A stretch of DNA of 32,689 nt, from positions 163,633 through 196,321 of the forward strand of contig WOYV01000070.1 in the NCBI GenBank assembly GCA_011620585.1, read 5' to 3'. The DNA comes from Draconibacterium sp. (GTDB taxonomy: Bacteria; Bacteroidota; Bacteroidia; Bacteroidales; Prolixibacteraceae). The notes beneath the pieces are model-generated. The model did no database searches, had not been told where the DNA came from, and was given only the letters and a program-made list of their open reading frames with translations. Numbering within the stretch: the first letter of the stretch is position 1; each line of letters opens with the position of its first letter. Positions 17,326 to 26,157 of this stretch are shown piece by piece. The position numbers and the translations under genes were made by a program.

Positions 17326-17333
17326 TATTTTTG
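17326..17333 (+). promoter_or_regulatory. -7 element for PPi-phosphofructokinase
   Basis: TATTTTTG matches TAnnTTTG and lies 34 bases before the ATG, giving a leader of about 29 bases. No good -33 box is present. The rest of the 260-base gap between the AsmA-like gene and this gene holds nothing else I could recognise. Confidence 0.4.
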
Positions 17334-17367
17334 ATTCGCTTTTCGAGAAACAATAAATAATATAAAC

Positions 17368-19026
17368 ATGAATATTAGCGCATTACAAAAAGAACGGGCT
17401 AAGTACCAGCCTAAACTTCCAAAATCGTTACGACAAGGTGCAGCAAAAGTGGTCGAAGGTGCCAAAACAGAATCGGTTGCCGACCAAAAGGAAATTGCTG
17501 CATTATTCCCGAATACTTACGGAATGCCACTTCTGAGTTTTGAACCAGGAGATGCAGCCGCAGAAAGCGCCCCGATTAATGTAGGTGTAATTCTTTCGGG
17601 CGGACAAGCGCCGGGCGGGCACAATGTAATTTCGGGTATTTTCGATGGAATTAAAAAAATTAATCCTGAAAGTAAATTGTATGGTTTCCTGGGCGGACCA
17701 GGCGGACTGGTCGATCATAAATATATGGAATTAACCGCTGAAATCATTGATGAATACCGCAATACCGGTGGTTTCGATATCATTGGTTCGGGACGTACCA
17801 AACTTGAAGAAGAAGCACATTTCGATAAAGGATTGGAAATTGCCAAAGATTTAAATTTGAATGCGCTCGTGATTATTGGTGGCGACGACTCAAACACCAA
17901 CGCTTGCGTTTTGGCTGAGTACTATGCAAAAATTAATGCAGGGGTTCAGGTAATCGGCTGTCCGAAAACTATTGATGGCGACCTGAAAAACGGAATGATC
18001 GAAACTTCGTTTGGTTTCGACACCGCTACGAAAGTTTATTCCGAGTTAATTGGCAACATTCAACGCGACGCCAACTCAGCTAAAAAATATTGGCACTTTA
18101 TTAAATTGATGGGGCGATCGGCTTCGCACATTGCTTTGGAATGCGCACTGAAAACGCAACCCAATATTACGCTTATCTCGGAAGAGGTAGCCGATAAAAA
18201 ACAGACCTTGAGTGAGATTGTTGATTACATGGCAGGAATAGTTGCCAAACGTGCCGAAAATGGCGATAGTTTTGGTGTAGCGCTGATTCCTGAAGGATTG
18301 ATCGAATTTATTCCTGAAATGAAAGTTCTTATTTCTGAACTGAACGATCTTCTGGCTGAAGGTTCAGAAAGCGAAAAGGAATTCAGGATGTTGCGTAAAA
18401 GTCACCGTAACGAGTGGATCGAAAGCCAGTTGAGCAAAGACTCAGCAACGGTTTTCAAATCACTTCCATCTGGAATCAAAACCCAGTTAACACTCGACCG
18501 CGACCCGCATGGAAATGTTCAGGTATCGCTGATTGAAACAGAAAAACTGTTAGGAGAAATGGTTAAAACGCGTTTGGATGCGATGAAAAATACTGGTCAT
18601 TATGTTGGGAAGTTCGGAACTCAGTATCATTTCTTTGGTTACGAAGGACGTTGTGCTGCACCTTCAAATTTCGACGCCGACTACTGTTATTCACTTGGTT
18701 ACACCGCTTCGGTATTGGTTTCAGCCGGGAAAACAGGCTACATGTCGTCGGTTCGAAATACCACTGCCCCGGCCGATAAATGGATTGCAGGAGGCGTGCC
18801 GGTAACCATGATGATGAACATGGAAAAACGTCACGGTCACATGAAACCTGTGATTCAGAAAGCCCTGGTTGAACTGGAAGGGGCTCCTTATAAGTATTTT
18901 GTATCGAAAAGAGGAGAGTGGGCTTATAGCACCAACTTTATTTATCCCGGACCGATCCAATACTTTGGCCCAACTGAAGTTTGCGATCTTACTACCGAGA
19001 CCTTAAAATTTGAGCAGAATAGATAA
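17368..19026 (+). CDS. pfp: diphosphate-fructose-6-phosphate 1-phosphotransferase
   Basis: Reversible PPi-dependent phosphofructokinase of glycolysis, 552 residues, cytoplasmic. The phosphate-binding loop reads [17 protein letters not shown] (72-88). GGDDSNT at 171-177 carries the second Asp that in this family replaces the Gly of ATP enzymes and so marks PPi use; PKTIDGDLK at 199-207 holds the catalytic Lys and Asp residues. Length, a large insert (about 330-420) and FGFDTATK place it in the long, plant-beta-like branch typical of Bacteroidota. In this window it sits apart from other glycolytic genes; tpiA lies 7 kb away. Own promoter and strong terminator indicate a single-gene transcript. 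Confidence 0.97.
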   Translation: MNISALQKERAKYQPKLPKSLRQGAAKVVEGAKTESVADQKEIAALFPNTYGMPLLSFEPGDAAAESAPINVGVILSGGQAPGGHNVISGIFDGIKKINPESKLYGFLGGPGGLVDHKYMELTAEIIDEYRNTGGFDIIGSGRTKLEEEAHFDKGLEIAKDLNLNALVIIGGDDSNTNACVLAEYYAKINAGVQVIGCPKTIDGDLKNGMIETSFGFDTATKVYSELIGNIQRDANSAKKYWHFIKLMGRSASHIALECALKTQPNITLISEEVADKKQTLSEIVDYMAGIVAKRAENGDSFGVALIPEGLIEFIPEMKVLISELNDLLAEGSESEKEFRMLRKSHRNEWIESQLSKDSATVFKSLPSGIKTQLTLDRDPHGNVQVSLIETEKLLGEMVKTRLDAMKNTGHYVGKFGTQYHFFGYEGRCAAPSNFDADYCYSLGYTASVLVSAGKTGYMSSVRNTTAPADKWIAGGVPVTMMMNMEKRHGHMKPVIQKALVELEGAPYKYFVSKRGEWAYSTNFIYPGPIQYFGPTEVCDLTTETLKFEQNR

Positions 19027-19039
19027 GAGTTTAATCTGA

Positions 19040-19080
19040 AGAATTCCCCGCGGCTTTGTCGCGGGGTTCTGCTTTTTCTT
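19040..19080 (+). terminator. rho-independent terminator
   Basis: CCCCGCG pairs with CGCGGGG (7 GC-rich pairs) and the stem extends as AGAA/TTCT past a two-base bulge; GCTTTTTCTT follows. It ends the pfp transcript. Confidence 0.8.
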
Positions 19081-19210
19081 CCCTGGCGAGGGGAGATGCC
19101 AGCTTTTATGGCTGACAAAGGGGTGAAATAAAGAAAATTTGGTTTTCAGCGATTTAGCTGAAATGAAGTTGGCGTAATACCCCTTGGCCCAGCCACGGGG
19201 ATCGTTAACT
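19081..19210. repeat. array of small hairpins, dispersed-repeat-like
   Basis: No gene. Several short inverted repeats follow each other: CCCT/AGGG near 19081-19094, GCCAGC against GGCTGAC at 19098-19116 (one mismatch), TTTCAGC/GCTGAAA around 19144-19165, and CCCCTTGG/CCACGGGG around 19181-19201 with loop CCCAG. The left part (AGGGGAGATG...GACAAAGGGGTG) resembles multi-copy intergenic elements I recall in Bacteroidota genomes. Copy number cannot be judged from one window. Confidence 0.4.
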
Positions 19211-19264
19211 TTAAAAATTTTCTTTAATAATTCAAATATTTCCGACTATACAACATTCAATCTT

Positions 19265-19918
19265 TCACTGGTTGAATACAAACGAAATAATGTTGGCTCC
19301 CATTTGGAGGGCTTTCTGCCTAAGCTCTTCAGGATCGTTATGAACATCGGGGTCTTCCCATCCATCGCCAAGGTCACATTCGTAGGTGTACAGACAAACC
19401 AAACGATCTTCTATAAAAATTCCAAATGCCTGTGGTGGTTTATTGTCATGTTCGTGTATTTTGGGTAAGCCATTCGGGAAGTTATATTTTTCGTGAAAGA
19501 TAGGGTGCGAGGGAGGGAGTTCCACGAATTCTTTTTCGGGAAATACTTTTTTCATTTCGCGCCTAAAATATTCATCCATTCCGTAGTTGTCGTCGGCATG
19601 TAAAAAACCACCGCCTTCCATGTAAACCCTTAGGTTGATGGCATCAGTTTCCGAAAAAACAATGTTTCCGTGCCCGGTCAGTTCGATGTAAGGGAAATTA
19701 AAAATCTCGGGACTTCCAACTTCTATTGTCGAAGGTTCAGGATTTATATTTGTTTTAAGATTCCGGTTACAAAACTCAATCAGGTTTGGCAGGGCAGTAG
19801 GGTCGGAATACCAATCGCCGCCTCCGCTATATTTAGCCAGAGCAATTTTTACGCTGGTATTTTGTGAATTTCCAGCGAGAAAAAAGGCAGTGAGCAACAA
19901 AAACAGAATGTACCGCAT
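19265..19918 (-). CDS. DUF4159 domain protein
   Basis: About 217 residues from the ATG at 19918, which gives a clean signal peptide (MRYILFLLLTAFFLAGNSQ); an upstream ATG would overlap rsmE. The mature part follows DUF4159: ALAKYSGGGDWYSDPTAL, NLIEFCNRNL, FPYIELTGHGNIVFSE, NLRVYMEGGGFLHADDNYG, then LPPSHPIFHEKYNFPNGLP and GDGWEDPDVHND. The GHGN...GGGFLHADD part resembles a class I glutamine amidotransferase/ThuA-like fold. Exported or periplasmic, function unknown. Last gene of the leftward run from cydA. Confidence 0.88.
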   Translation of the reverse strand: MRYILFLLLTAFFLAGNSQNTSVKIALAKYSGGGDWYSDPTALPNLIEFCNRNLKTNINPEPSTIEVGSPEIFNFPYIELTGHGNIVFSETDAINLRVYMEGGGFLHADDNYGMDEYFRREMKKVFPEKEFVELPPSHPIFHEKYNFPNGLPKIHEHDNKPPQAFGIFIEDRLVCLYTYECDLGDGWEDPDVHNDPEELRQKALQMGANIISFVFNQ

Positions 19919-19964
19919 GCCATAAATTTTTCGAAAAATACAATTAGTGAGCAAGAAAACTAAA

Positions 19965-20666
19965 TTATTCATTGACTAAATTTACTAAATGACAGGCCAC
20001 TATCCCTGCTGTTTCGGTCCGTAAACGGGCATTCCCCAGCGAAATCTCTTCGAACCCGTTTTGTAGTGCAAATTCAACCTCAGCCGGGCTAAAATCTCCT
20101 TCAGGCCCAATCAGGATAAGCGCATTCTCTCCTGGTTTGATTATATCTTTCAAATGTTTTTTCCTGCTATCGATGCAATGAGCGATTAATTTTCTGCCAT
20201 CAAATGATTTCGAAGCCAATTCTTTAAAGCTCGTCAGTTCGTTGAGTTGTGGGAGATACGCTTTAACAGATTGTTTCATGGCCGAAACCAGTATCTTTTC
20301 AAGGCGCTCGGGTTTGATCACTTTTCGTTCTGAATGCTCGGAAAGAACCGGGGTAATTTCATCGATTCCAATTTCGGTGCACTTTTCAAGAAACCATTCA
20401 AAACGGTCGATGTTTTTAGTGGGCGCAATCGCAATGTGAAGTTGAAAGGTTGTTTTCCCGAATTCATTTTTTTTATCGAGAATAGTCAGCATGCAATGTT
20501 TGGGGTGGGCATCTATAATTTCTGCTTCGTAAAAACCACCCTTGCCATCCACAATTTGCACGCGGTCGCCCTGGCTCAGACGGAGCACTTTCGCCGCGTG
20601 CTTCGATTCATCGGGATCAAGCGTTACGGTGTTTCCTTTAATTTCAGAGATGAAGAAAAGCTGCAT
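19965..20666 (-). CDS. rsmE: 16S rRNA m3U1498 methyltransferase RsmE
   Basis: 233 residues. SPOUT-family methyltransferase that N3-methylates U1498 of 16S rRNA in the 30S subunit. The N-terminal PUA-like part is MQLFFISEIKGNTVTLDPDE with HAAKVLRLSQGDRV; the trefoil-knot domain shows AIAPTKNIDRFEWFLEKCTEIG, SERKVIKPERLEKI, ALILIGPEGDFSPAEV and LGNARLRTETAGI, all diagnostic. Normal length. It lies 48 bases downstream of cydB; a CAAAAATA (minus-strand TATTTTTG) at 20687-20694 may give it its own promoter. Confidence 0.96.
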   Translation of the reverse strand: MQLFFISEIKGNTVTLDPDESKHAAKVLRLSQGDRVQIVDGKGGFYEAEIIDAHPKHCMLTILDKKNEFGKTTFQLHIAIAPTKNIDRFEWFLEKCTEIGIDEITPVLSEHSERKVIKPERLEKILVSAMKQSVKAYLPQLNELTSFKELASKSFDGRKLIAHCIDSRKKHLKDIIKPGENALILIGPEGDFSPAEVEFALQNGFEEISLGNARLRTETAGIVACHLVNLVNE

Positions 20667-20714
20667 GCGATTTCATTTTTATCTCACAAAAATAATCAAT
20701 TCAACGAAACACCA

Positions 20715-21731
20715 CTAGCTGTTATTTATAGCATTTGAGTCGTTACTAAACTTAAAAACCTTATACAAATATGCTATTGAAGGGAAAATAACAAGTACCC
20801 CGAAAAGCAAGGCAATCAGAAGATAAAATTGAATTTTGGGCGGAGCTGCCGCGTTCTGCAGGGTAATATCCATTCCTTCTTTCAACTTTATTAGAACAGG
20901 AAATTGTATGGCAAACCATCCGGTTACGATCATGGTCGTTTGAAATCCGGCAATCAATCGGAGTAAGGTACGGTTTGGCTTGTTCAGGAAATGCCACAAA
21001 AAGGGCAGGGCCAGTGTTGCCAATGTAATGCTTATTAAACTTACCGGCGATTGCAAAAATTCGGATAGTAAAGGATGCCCGCTGAGTTGGGCCCCTCCGA
21101 AAACCAAAGCGCCTACCAGCACCAGTCCGAGCAACAAACGTTTGGCAACTTTCGAAAAATAGGTTATATGCTTTTCGTCGTTTAATTCGCTTACTGTAAA
21201 AATGGCGGCCAGAAATGCAAAAAGAAGCACCATGAAGAATCCCATACTGACAGCAAAAATATTCAACCAGGGAAGTACAAATACCGTATAAAAGTCGTAG
21301 GTGTAATCAAGTGTAATTTTACCCAATATGATTCCACCCAGTGTAACTCCCAGGAAAAAAGTGGTAAAAAGGCTGGAGTATTGAAAAACGATCGAATAGA
21401 TGGCTTTGGGACGTGCTTCTTCAATGTCGTAATGTCTGAAAGTAAAAGCCGTGCCCCTGAAAATGATTCCAAGCAAAACCAGTAACACCGGAATATGTAA
21501 TCCTGTTAAAACCGTTGAATAAACGGTAGGAAAACCAACAAAAAGAATTACCACCACCAAAATAAGCCAAACATGATTAGCCTCCCAAACCGGAGCGATG
21601 GCTTTGGAAACAATGCCGGCAGCTTTTCCCCTGGTAAGCAGTTCCAGAATTCCGCCACCAAAATCGGCACCTCCCAATATCACATACAAGAGCAAACAAA
21701 CTACCAGTATTAATAAATTTATTTCAGCCAT
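20715..21731 (-). CDS. cydB: cytochrome bd ubiquinol oxidase subunit II
   Basis: 338 residues with about eight to nine membrane segments. The start MAEINLLILVVCLLLYVILGGADFGGGILELL and the following APVWEANHVWLILVVVILFVGFP are the standard CydB motifs. Together with CydA it forms the inner-membrane high-affinity quinol oxidase that reduces oxygen to water, used under low oxygen. The start codon overlaps the cydA stop by eight bases, so the two are translationally coupled. Confidence 0.96.
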   Translation of the reverse strand: MAEINLLILVVCLLLYVILGGADFGGGILELLTRGKAAGIVSKAIAPVWEANHVWLILVVVILFVGFPTVYSTVLTGLHIPVLLVLLGIIFRGTAFTFRHYDIEEARPKAIYSIVFQYSSLFTTFFLGVTLGGIILGKITLDYTYDFYTVFVLPWLNIFAVSMGFFMVLLFAFLAAIFTVSELNDEKHITYFSKVAKRLLLGLVLVGALVFGGAQLSGHPLLSEFLQSPVSLISITLATLALPFLWHFLNKPNRTLLRLIAGFQTTMIVTGWFAIQFPVLIKLKEGMDITLQNAAAPPKIQFYLLIALLFGVLVIFPSIAYLYKVFKFSNDSNAINNS

Positions 21732-23034
21732 TGGAAAGATATTTTTTGTGTAACATTTTAATTTGACGGCTCAGCAGCCAGATTACAACAAAACTCAGAA
21801 GCAGATAAACTGCCGACACAGTGTAAAACGTATACTGAATCCCGGGCATTGGTGTTAGCGAGTCTTTCGTAAGCATAATTCCGTAAATAATCCAGGGCTG
21901 GCGGCCTACTTCCGTAACAATCCAGCCTGCTTCAACGGCAATAAAACCAAGTGGCGTGGCAATAAACAGCAGTTTCAGCCACCATTTTTTTTCCAGCCAG
22001 TGTTCCCATTTAAACGTTCCGGCCAGGAAAATGACCGCAATCAGCATCAAAAACATGCCAATTCCTACCATTATCTGGAATGAATAATGTGTGATGGGTA
22101 CCGGCGGCCATTCTTCTTTCGGGAATTCTTCGAGTCCTTTTACTTCGGTATTAAAATCGCCATGTGCCAGAAAACTCAAAAATCCGGGCAGTTTGATGGC
22201 GTATTTTATTTCCTGTTTTTCCTCGTTCGGAATTCCTCCGATAATAAGGGGAGCTTTTTTTTGGGTTTCGAAATGCGATTCGAAAGCAGCTAGTTTGGCA
22301 GGCTGGAGTTTGGCAACGTTTTTGGCAGCCAAATCGCCACTCAATGGTTGTAAAATGGCCGCTACCGACGCAAATGCCAAAGCAATGGTAATCGCTTTCT
22401 TATGTATTTCAAGCTTGTTTCTTAGATACAACACTGCATGTACGCCAGCTACCGCAAAGCCTGTGGCTGAAAAAGCAGCAATAGTCATGTGGTGGGCCTG
22501 TGAAAACCAGGCTTTGTTAAACATGGCTTTTACCGGATCGATATTTTCGGCATGGCCATTTACCCAATCAAAGCCTGCGGGAGCATTCATCCATGCATTG
22601 GCGGCTACCACAAATATCCCGGATAAAACCCCGGCAATTCCTACAACCAGGCCAGCGTAAAGATGTACCCGTTTATTTAGTCGGTTCCGGCCATAAAGAA
22701 ATAAACCCAAAGCAATGGCTTCAAGGAAAAATGCTGTCCCTTCCCACGAAAAAGGCATCCCGAATATGGGGCCTGCGTGTTCCATAAATTTGGGCCACAA
22801 CATCCCCATTTCGAACGAAAGAACGGTACCCGAAACTGCGCCGACTGCAAAAAAAATAGCTACACCTTTCGACCAGGCTTTGGCCAGATCGAGATAAACC
22901 GGGTTGTTGGTTCGCAACCATTTCCATTCGGCTACAAACATAAACCACGGCATTACCATTCCGATGCAAGCAAAAATAATGTGAAATCCGAGCGAAACTC
23001 CCATTTGCAGGCGGGCTGCCATTAATGCATCCAT
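21724..23034 (-). CDS. cydA: cytochrome bd ubiquinol oxidase subunit I
   Basis: 436 residues, nine or so membrane segments. Heme-ligand regions are visible: LGFHIIFA (His18) and AHHMTIAAF near residue 181; EVGRQPWIIYG is the conserved GRQPW loop. The quinol-binding Q-loop is short, with an inserted soluble part (SHFETQKKAPLIIGG...EEKQEIKYAIKLPGFLSF) in place of the long E. coli version, so this is the short-Q-loop type common outside Proteobacteria. The enzyme gives microaerobic respiration and oxygen scavenging. First gene of a leftward run with cydB, rsmE and DUF4159. No clear promoter was found in the AT-rich upstream 100 bases. Confidence 0.96.
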   Translation of the reverse strand: MDALMAARLQMGVSLGFHIIFACIGMVMPWFMFVAEWKWLRTNNPVYLDLAKAWSKGVAIFFAVGAVSGTVLSFEMGMLWPKFMEHAGPIFGMPFSWEGTAFFLEAIALGLFLYGRNRLNKRVHLYAGLVVGIAGVLSGIFVVAANAWMNAPAGFDWVNGHAENIDPVKAMFNKAWFSQAHHMTIAAFSATGFAVAGVHAVLYLRNKLEIHKKAITIALAFASVAAILQPLSGDLAAKNVAKLQPAKLAAFESHFETQKKAPLIIGGIPNEEKQEIKYAIKLPGFLSFLAHGDFNTEVKGLEEFPKEEWPPVPITHYSFQIMVGIGMFLMLIAVIFLAGTFKWEHWLEKKWWLKLLFIATPLGFIAVEAGWIVTEVGRQPWIIYGIMLTKDSLTPMPGIQYTFYTVSAVYLLLSFVVIWLLSRQIKMLHKKYLSNG

Positions 23035-23274
23035 GTTTTCTATTTAAAAGTTTATACTGTTTTCGCTTCCTTCAACAGTTGAAATGCAAATCAGTTTGAT
23101 GCCTTATCTTTAAAATTATACCTTCTAATTTAAAAATTCGGGATACCATGCTGATGCTGTGGTTTTTAGAAGGGAAAGGCTAATCTTTTTAGTATCTAAT
23201 TTAGAATTGGATGGAGAAAATAATTTGATAATTGTTGAGGGATGTATGTGTTGGACGGGAATATAGGTTTTTGA

Positions 23275-23311
23275 AAACCACGACTGAATTTAGAGTACCC
23301 CGTCGTGGTTT
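23275..23311. terminator. hairpin, possible terminator of the ExbB-like remnant
   Basis: AAACCACGAC (23275-23284) pairs perfectly with GTCGTGGTTT (23302-23311) around a 17-base loop. On the minus strand it lies about 20 bases after the ExbB-like stop and is followed by TTTTCAAAAA, a weak T tract. The remainder of 23035-23330 shows nothing recognisable. Confidence 0.4.
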
Positions 23312-23329
23312 GTTTAACTGAATAATTGG

Positions 23330-23515
23330 TTATTCGACTTTCTGGCTGGCTATGTAATCCATAACAATCCACAACACCAGCGAAAGCATGTAAATGCTTG
23401 CTCCGTACAAAGTAGTTATCATCGATACTTTCAACCCTCCCATTAGTAAAGCAGGAGATACCCCGTTCATTTGTTGGATTGCATCGAAGGCTTGAATTAA
23501 CCCGATAAGCTGACC
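23330..23515 (-). pseudogene. 3' remnant of a MotA/TolQ/ExbB proton-channel gene
   Basis: On the minus strand, reading toward the TAA at 23330-23332, about 60 residues run FGQLIGLIQAFDAIQQ, then GVSPALLMGGLKVSMITTLYG, then a membrane helix and the tail DYIASQKVE. The GQLIGL...AF..I....VSPALL..GLKV...TTLYG pattern is the C-terminal membrane part of Bacteroidota MotA/TolQ/ExbB-type proton channels of about 190-260 residues. The frame is closed by TGA at 23522-23524 and no start or first half exists. Homology stops where the oppositely oriented LytTR homology begins. Confidence 0.6.
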
Positions 23516-23830
23516 AAAAATTCATTTCTTGAATTGACTTCAAATCGTCAGTTGGTGCGTATTTCTTACGACGATATTCTATATATCGAAAGTCTTTCAG
23601 ATTATATACAGGTACATTGTTCAGGTAGGAACCTGGTTGCCAGCAAGGAAAAAATTGGTGCAATTGCCGAAATCCTGCCTGAGCGTTTTGTGCGGATTCA
23701 CCGCTCGTTTGTGGTAAATACTTCCAAAGTAACCAGGGTTACCGCGAACGAAGTTTTTGTAAATGAGATTCAGCTAAACATCGGACGGACATACAAAAAA
23801 GAAGCCGCGCAAGCTTTAAAAACTACTTAA
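23516..23830 (+). pseudogene. LytTR DNA-binding domain, receiver domain missing
   Basis: About 100 residues forming a whole LytTR domain: NRQLVRISYDDILYIESLSDYIQVH, then ASKEKIGAIAEILPERFVRIHRSFVVN and a last part NIGRTYKKEAAQAL. In Bacteroidota this domain is usually the C-terminal half of a roughly 240-residue response regulator with an N-terminal receiver. Here no receiver precedes it, the frame is closed by TAA at 23498-23500 and the only start candidate is a TTG at 23534. It could be expressed as a free LytTR protein, but the abutting ExbB-like fragment points to truncation. Overlaps the SixA-like gene's end by eight bases. Confidence 0.6.
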
Positions 23831-24317
23831 ACAACTTTGGATAAAGGTGAAATGCCATGTCACCGGTCCTGGCTTCTACTTCCTTCCAGCTTTTTACATC
23901 GAAATCAATCCCAACTGTAGAAGTGGTTGGCATATCGCTTCTGAATTCTTTTACGAGGTTGGCCGCGAAATAGTAAAATCCCGGGTTATGCCCGAAAAAG
24001 AAAACCGTGTTGACGTCTTCCGGCAGGTTATGGATCATTTCTATAAATTCACCCGTTGTTAATCCGTCGTATATGTCCCGTTCTTCTTGTATCGAATTTA
24101 TCGCGTAACCCAAATTATCAGCAAAAATACGCGCTGTTTTGATGGCTCGTTTAGCAGGACTTGAAATGATCAGATCGGGTAAGACATTTCGTTTATTTAG
24201 TTCTTTCCCAATCAATGCAGCATCATTCTTCCCCCGATCCTGCAGGTCGCGGTTAAAATCATCATCATAACCATAAGGGACTGCTTTTCCGTGCCGTACA
24301 ACTACGATTTTTTTCAA
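23823..24317 (-). CDS. SixA-like histidine phosphatase
   Basis: About 164 residues if started at the TTG at 24317 (LKKIVVVRHGKAVPYG), 10 bases after the stop of the preceding gene; an ATG at 24374 would overlap that gene by 47 bases. The RHG catalytic motif near the N-terminus, DLQDRGKNDAALIGKEL, ISSPAKRAIKTARIF and FFFGHNPGFYYFA place it in the histidine phosphatase branch of SixA, which removes phosphate from phosphohistidine (for example HPt domains). Cytoplasmic. Substrate here unknown. Convergent with the LytTR remnant. Confidence 0.88.
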   Translation of the reverse strand: MKKIVVVRHGKAVPYGYDDDFNRDLQDRGKNDAALIGKELNKRNVLPDLIISSPAKRAIKTARIFADNLGYAINSIQEERDIYDGLTTGEFIEMIHNLPEDVNTVFFFGHNPGFYYFAANLVKEFRSDMPTTSTVGIDFDVKSWKEVEARTGDMAFHLYPKLFK

Positions 24318-24327
24318 TGAGTTGTAT

Positions 24328-24606
24328 TTAAGCCGGTTGGTAAATATCAACTTCCACTGCCGCAATCTGGCCAATCTGTGGTAAAATGCTGGTAAAATGG
24401 CTACTGTTATTGTGTTCGTCGATGGCAGCCTGATCTTTCCATTTTTCCAACATACAATAAGTAAGTTCCTTCTTTACATCTTTATGAAGGCTGTATTCGA
24501 CACACCCTTTTTCTTTATTCGATGTTTTGACCAGTTCCCGGGTAAGTGCCAGAAAATTTTCTTCTTCTCCTGCTTTAATCGTAAATTTTGCTACTATTAA
24601 AATCAT
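24328..24606 (-). CDS. antibiotic biosynthesis monooxygenase (ABM)-domain protein, quinol monooxygenase-like
   Basis: 92 residues from the ATG at 24606 (MILIVAKFTIKAG); a second ATG seven codons upstream lies at the predicted transcription start, so the shorter form is favoured. The ferredoxin-like dimeric ABM fold is seen in KAGEEENFLALTREL, SNKEKGCVEYSLHKD, YCMLEKWKDQAAIDEHNNSSHF. Members such as YgiN act on quinols without a cofactor, but many have no known substrate. Followed by the SixA-like gene at 10 bases. Confidence 0.87.
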   Translation of the reverse strand: MILIVAKFTIKAGEEENFLALTRELVKTSNKEKGCVEYSLHKDVKKELTYCMLEKWKDQAAIDEHNNSSHFTSILPQIGQIAAVEVDIYQPA

Positions 24607-24634
24607 ATTTACTTTTTTAAGTTTCACTTGCGAA

Positions 24635-24642
24635 CAAATTTA
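24635..24642 (-). promoter_or_regulatory. -7 element for ABM/SixA-like genes
   Basis: The minus strand reads TAAATTTG, an exact TAnnTTTG match, about 29 bases upstream of the chosen ABM start. The -33 box is not evident. Confidence 0.45.
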
Positions 24643-24746
24643 CCTTAATTTGTCAATCAATTTATGAATTTTACTGAATGTTTAATAAGGAAACAAAGTT
24701 GCAAATATCTTTCAACTTCTGACTTCCTTCTTCTGATTTTTTTAAA

Positions 24747-25259
24747 ATGAAGCGAATTGGGCTCCTTTCAGATACTCACGGTTTTCTGCATCCACGATTG
24801 TTTGCTTTTTTCGAAAATGTAGATGAGATTTGGCATGCCGGCGATTTTGGCGATCTTGAAACGGCTGATAAACTGGCTGTTTTTAAACCTTTAGTGGGAG
24901 TATATGGTAATATTGATGATCAGAAACTACGAACGGTTTATCCCTTTCATCAGCGGTTTAAATGTGAAGAAGTAGATGTTTGGATGACGCACATTGGTGG
25001 TTATCCCGGACACTACGAACGTTATGTAAAACCCGATATTTACACTCATCCTCCCAATCTTTTTATTAGCGGACACTCGCATATCCTGAAAGTGATTTAC
25101 GACAAAAAGCTCGATTTCCTGCACTTGAACCCCGGCGCTGCCGGTTACAAAGGTTTTCACAAAGTTTGTACGGCTTTGCGTTTTATTATCGATGGAAATA
25201 ACATCCGAGATATGGAAATTTGGGAACTGCCTCGAAACGAAGCGCTGCCTACTTCATAA
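24747..25259 (+). CDS. YfcE/MJ0936-type metallophosphoesterase
   Basis: 170 residues with a complete calcineurin-like metal site: D9 and H11 (LSDTHG), D33 (HAGDFGD), N55 (VYGNID), H82 (MTHIGG), H110 and H112 (SGHSH). The length and motif wording match the YfcE/MJ0936 family of small phosphodiesterases with broad in vitro substrates. Cytoplasmic, no signal peptide. Single gene; its 3' end overlaps the convergent prmA by 11 bases. Confidence 0.93.
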   Translation: MKRIGLLSDTHGFLHPRLFAFFENVDEIWHAGDFGDLETADKLAVFKPLVGVYGNIDDQKLRTVYPFHQRFKCEEVDVWMTHIGGYPGHYERYVKPDIYTHPPNLFISGHSHILKVIYDKKLDFLHLNPGAAGYKGFHKVCTALRFIIDGNNIRDMEIWELPRNEALPTS

Positions 25260-26085
25260 ATGAATACGCCACCCAATTATTTTGTACCTCGAAACCCGAA
25301 CTGGTTAATCCCAGGCTTTCAGCTTTTTCTTTTATGGCAGGAATGTCTGCGCTGTAAAAACCACTCATAATAAGCGTTCCATCCGAATTTAGAACCGAAA
25401 TGTAAGCTGCCATATCGTTTAGCAAAACATTTCGCTGGATGTTAGCCAGGATGAGGTCGTATTTTTCATCTCCAAGTAAAGAGGCATCTCCATGTTTTAC
25501 TTCGATATTTTTAATTGAATTCAAGCGCGCGTTTTCAAGCGTGCCTTCATAACTCCATTTATCGATATCGATAGCGGTTATTGAACCGGCTCCTTTCATC
25601 GAAGCCATAATTCCCAGAATCCCGGTTCCGCAGCCCATGTCGAGCACCTTTTTCCCTATAACGTCGTGATGTAAAATAAACTCCAGCATCATGGTAGTGG
25701 TTTCATGGTTACCAGTACCGAAAGCCATGTTGGGTTCGATCACGATTTCGTACGTTAACCGGGGATAATCGTTATGAAACGGGGCACGCACCACACACTG
25801 ATCGGCAACTACCAGTGGTTTGAAATAATTTTTTTCCCACTCAATATTCCAGTTCTGGTCGGCAATCATATCCGATTTTACATCGAACGAAAAATCTTCA
25901 GAGAATTCATCCAGAACAGCATTCAGTTTGCCTTTATTGCATTGTTCTACAGGGATATAAGCCTCAAAGCCATGAGCGGTGTCAACAAAACTATCGAAGC
26001 CAATTTCAGCCAATTGCGAGGTTAAAATGTCGCGAAGCCATTCCTGAAAAGGTACGATGCCGATGGTAATTCTTTTGTACTCCAT
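25249..26085 (-). CDS. prmA: ribosomal protein L11 methyltransferase
   Basis: 278 residues. SAM-dependent enzyme that trimethylates L11. N-terminal substrate-recognition domain (MEYKRITIGIV to about 85), the linker WEKNYFKPLVV, then EPNMAFGTGNHETTTMML and the SAM motif VLDMGCGTGILGIMA, AIDIDKWSYEGTLENARLN and DLILANIQRNVLL, where the NI(N/Q) motif is the family's substrate loop. Shorter N-terminal domain than E. coli, as is usual in Bacteroidota. Lies 72 bases downstream of tpiA beyond a terminator. Confidence 0.95.
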   Translation of the reverse strand: MEYKRITIGIVPFQEWLRDILTSQLAEIGFDSFVDTAHGFEAYIPVEQCNKGKLNAVLDEFSEDFSFDVKSDMIADQNWNIEWEKNYFKPLVVADQCVVRAPFHNDYPRLTYEIVIEPNMAFGTGNHETTTMMLEFILHHDVIGKKVLDMGCGTGILGIMASMKGAGSITAIDIDKWSYEGTLENARLNSIKNIEVKHGDASLLGDEKYDLILANIQRNVLLNDMAAYISVLNSDGTLIMSGFYSADIPAIKEKAESLGLTSSGFEVQNNWVAYSFMK

Positions 26086-26095
26086 ATTCTGATAT

Positions 26096-26123
26096 AAAAA
26101 AAGTCACTCAAACGAGTGACTTT
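26096..26123 (-). terminator. rho-independent terminator of tpiA
   Basis: AAAGTCACTC (26100-26109), loop AAAC, GAGTGACTTT (26114-26123): ten perfect pairs. On the minus strand a run of seven Ts follows. It separates tpiA from prmA, though readthrough could still serve prmA, which lies 11 bases further on. Confidence 0.85.
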
Positions 26124-26157
26124 ACGTTAAAAGACGAATAAAGTTCGGTTAATTTTT

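Noticed and set aside
23196-23663. 155-codon minus-strand frame across the LytTR/ExbB junction
   Set aside because: It reads antisense to the LytTR domain and in a different frame from the ExbB-like homology; the composition is not protein-like.
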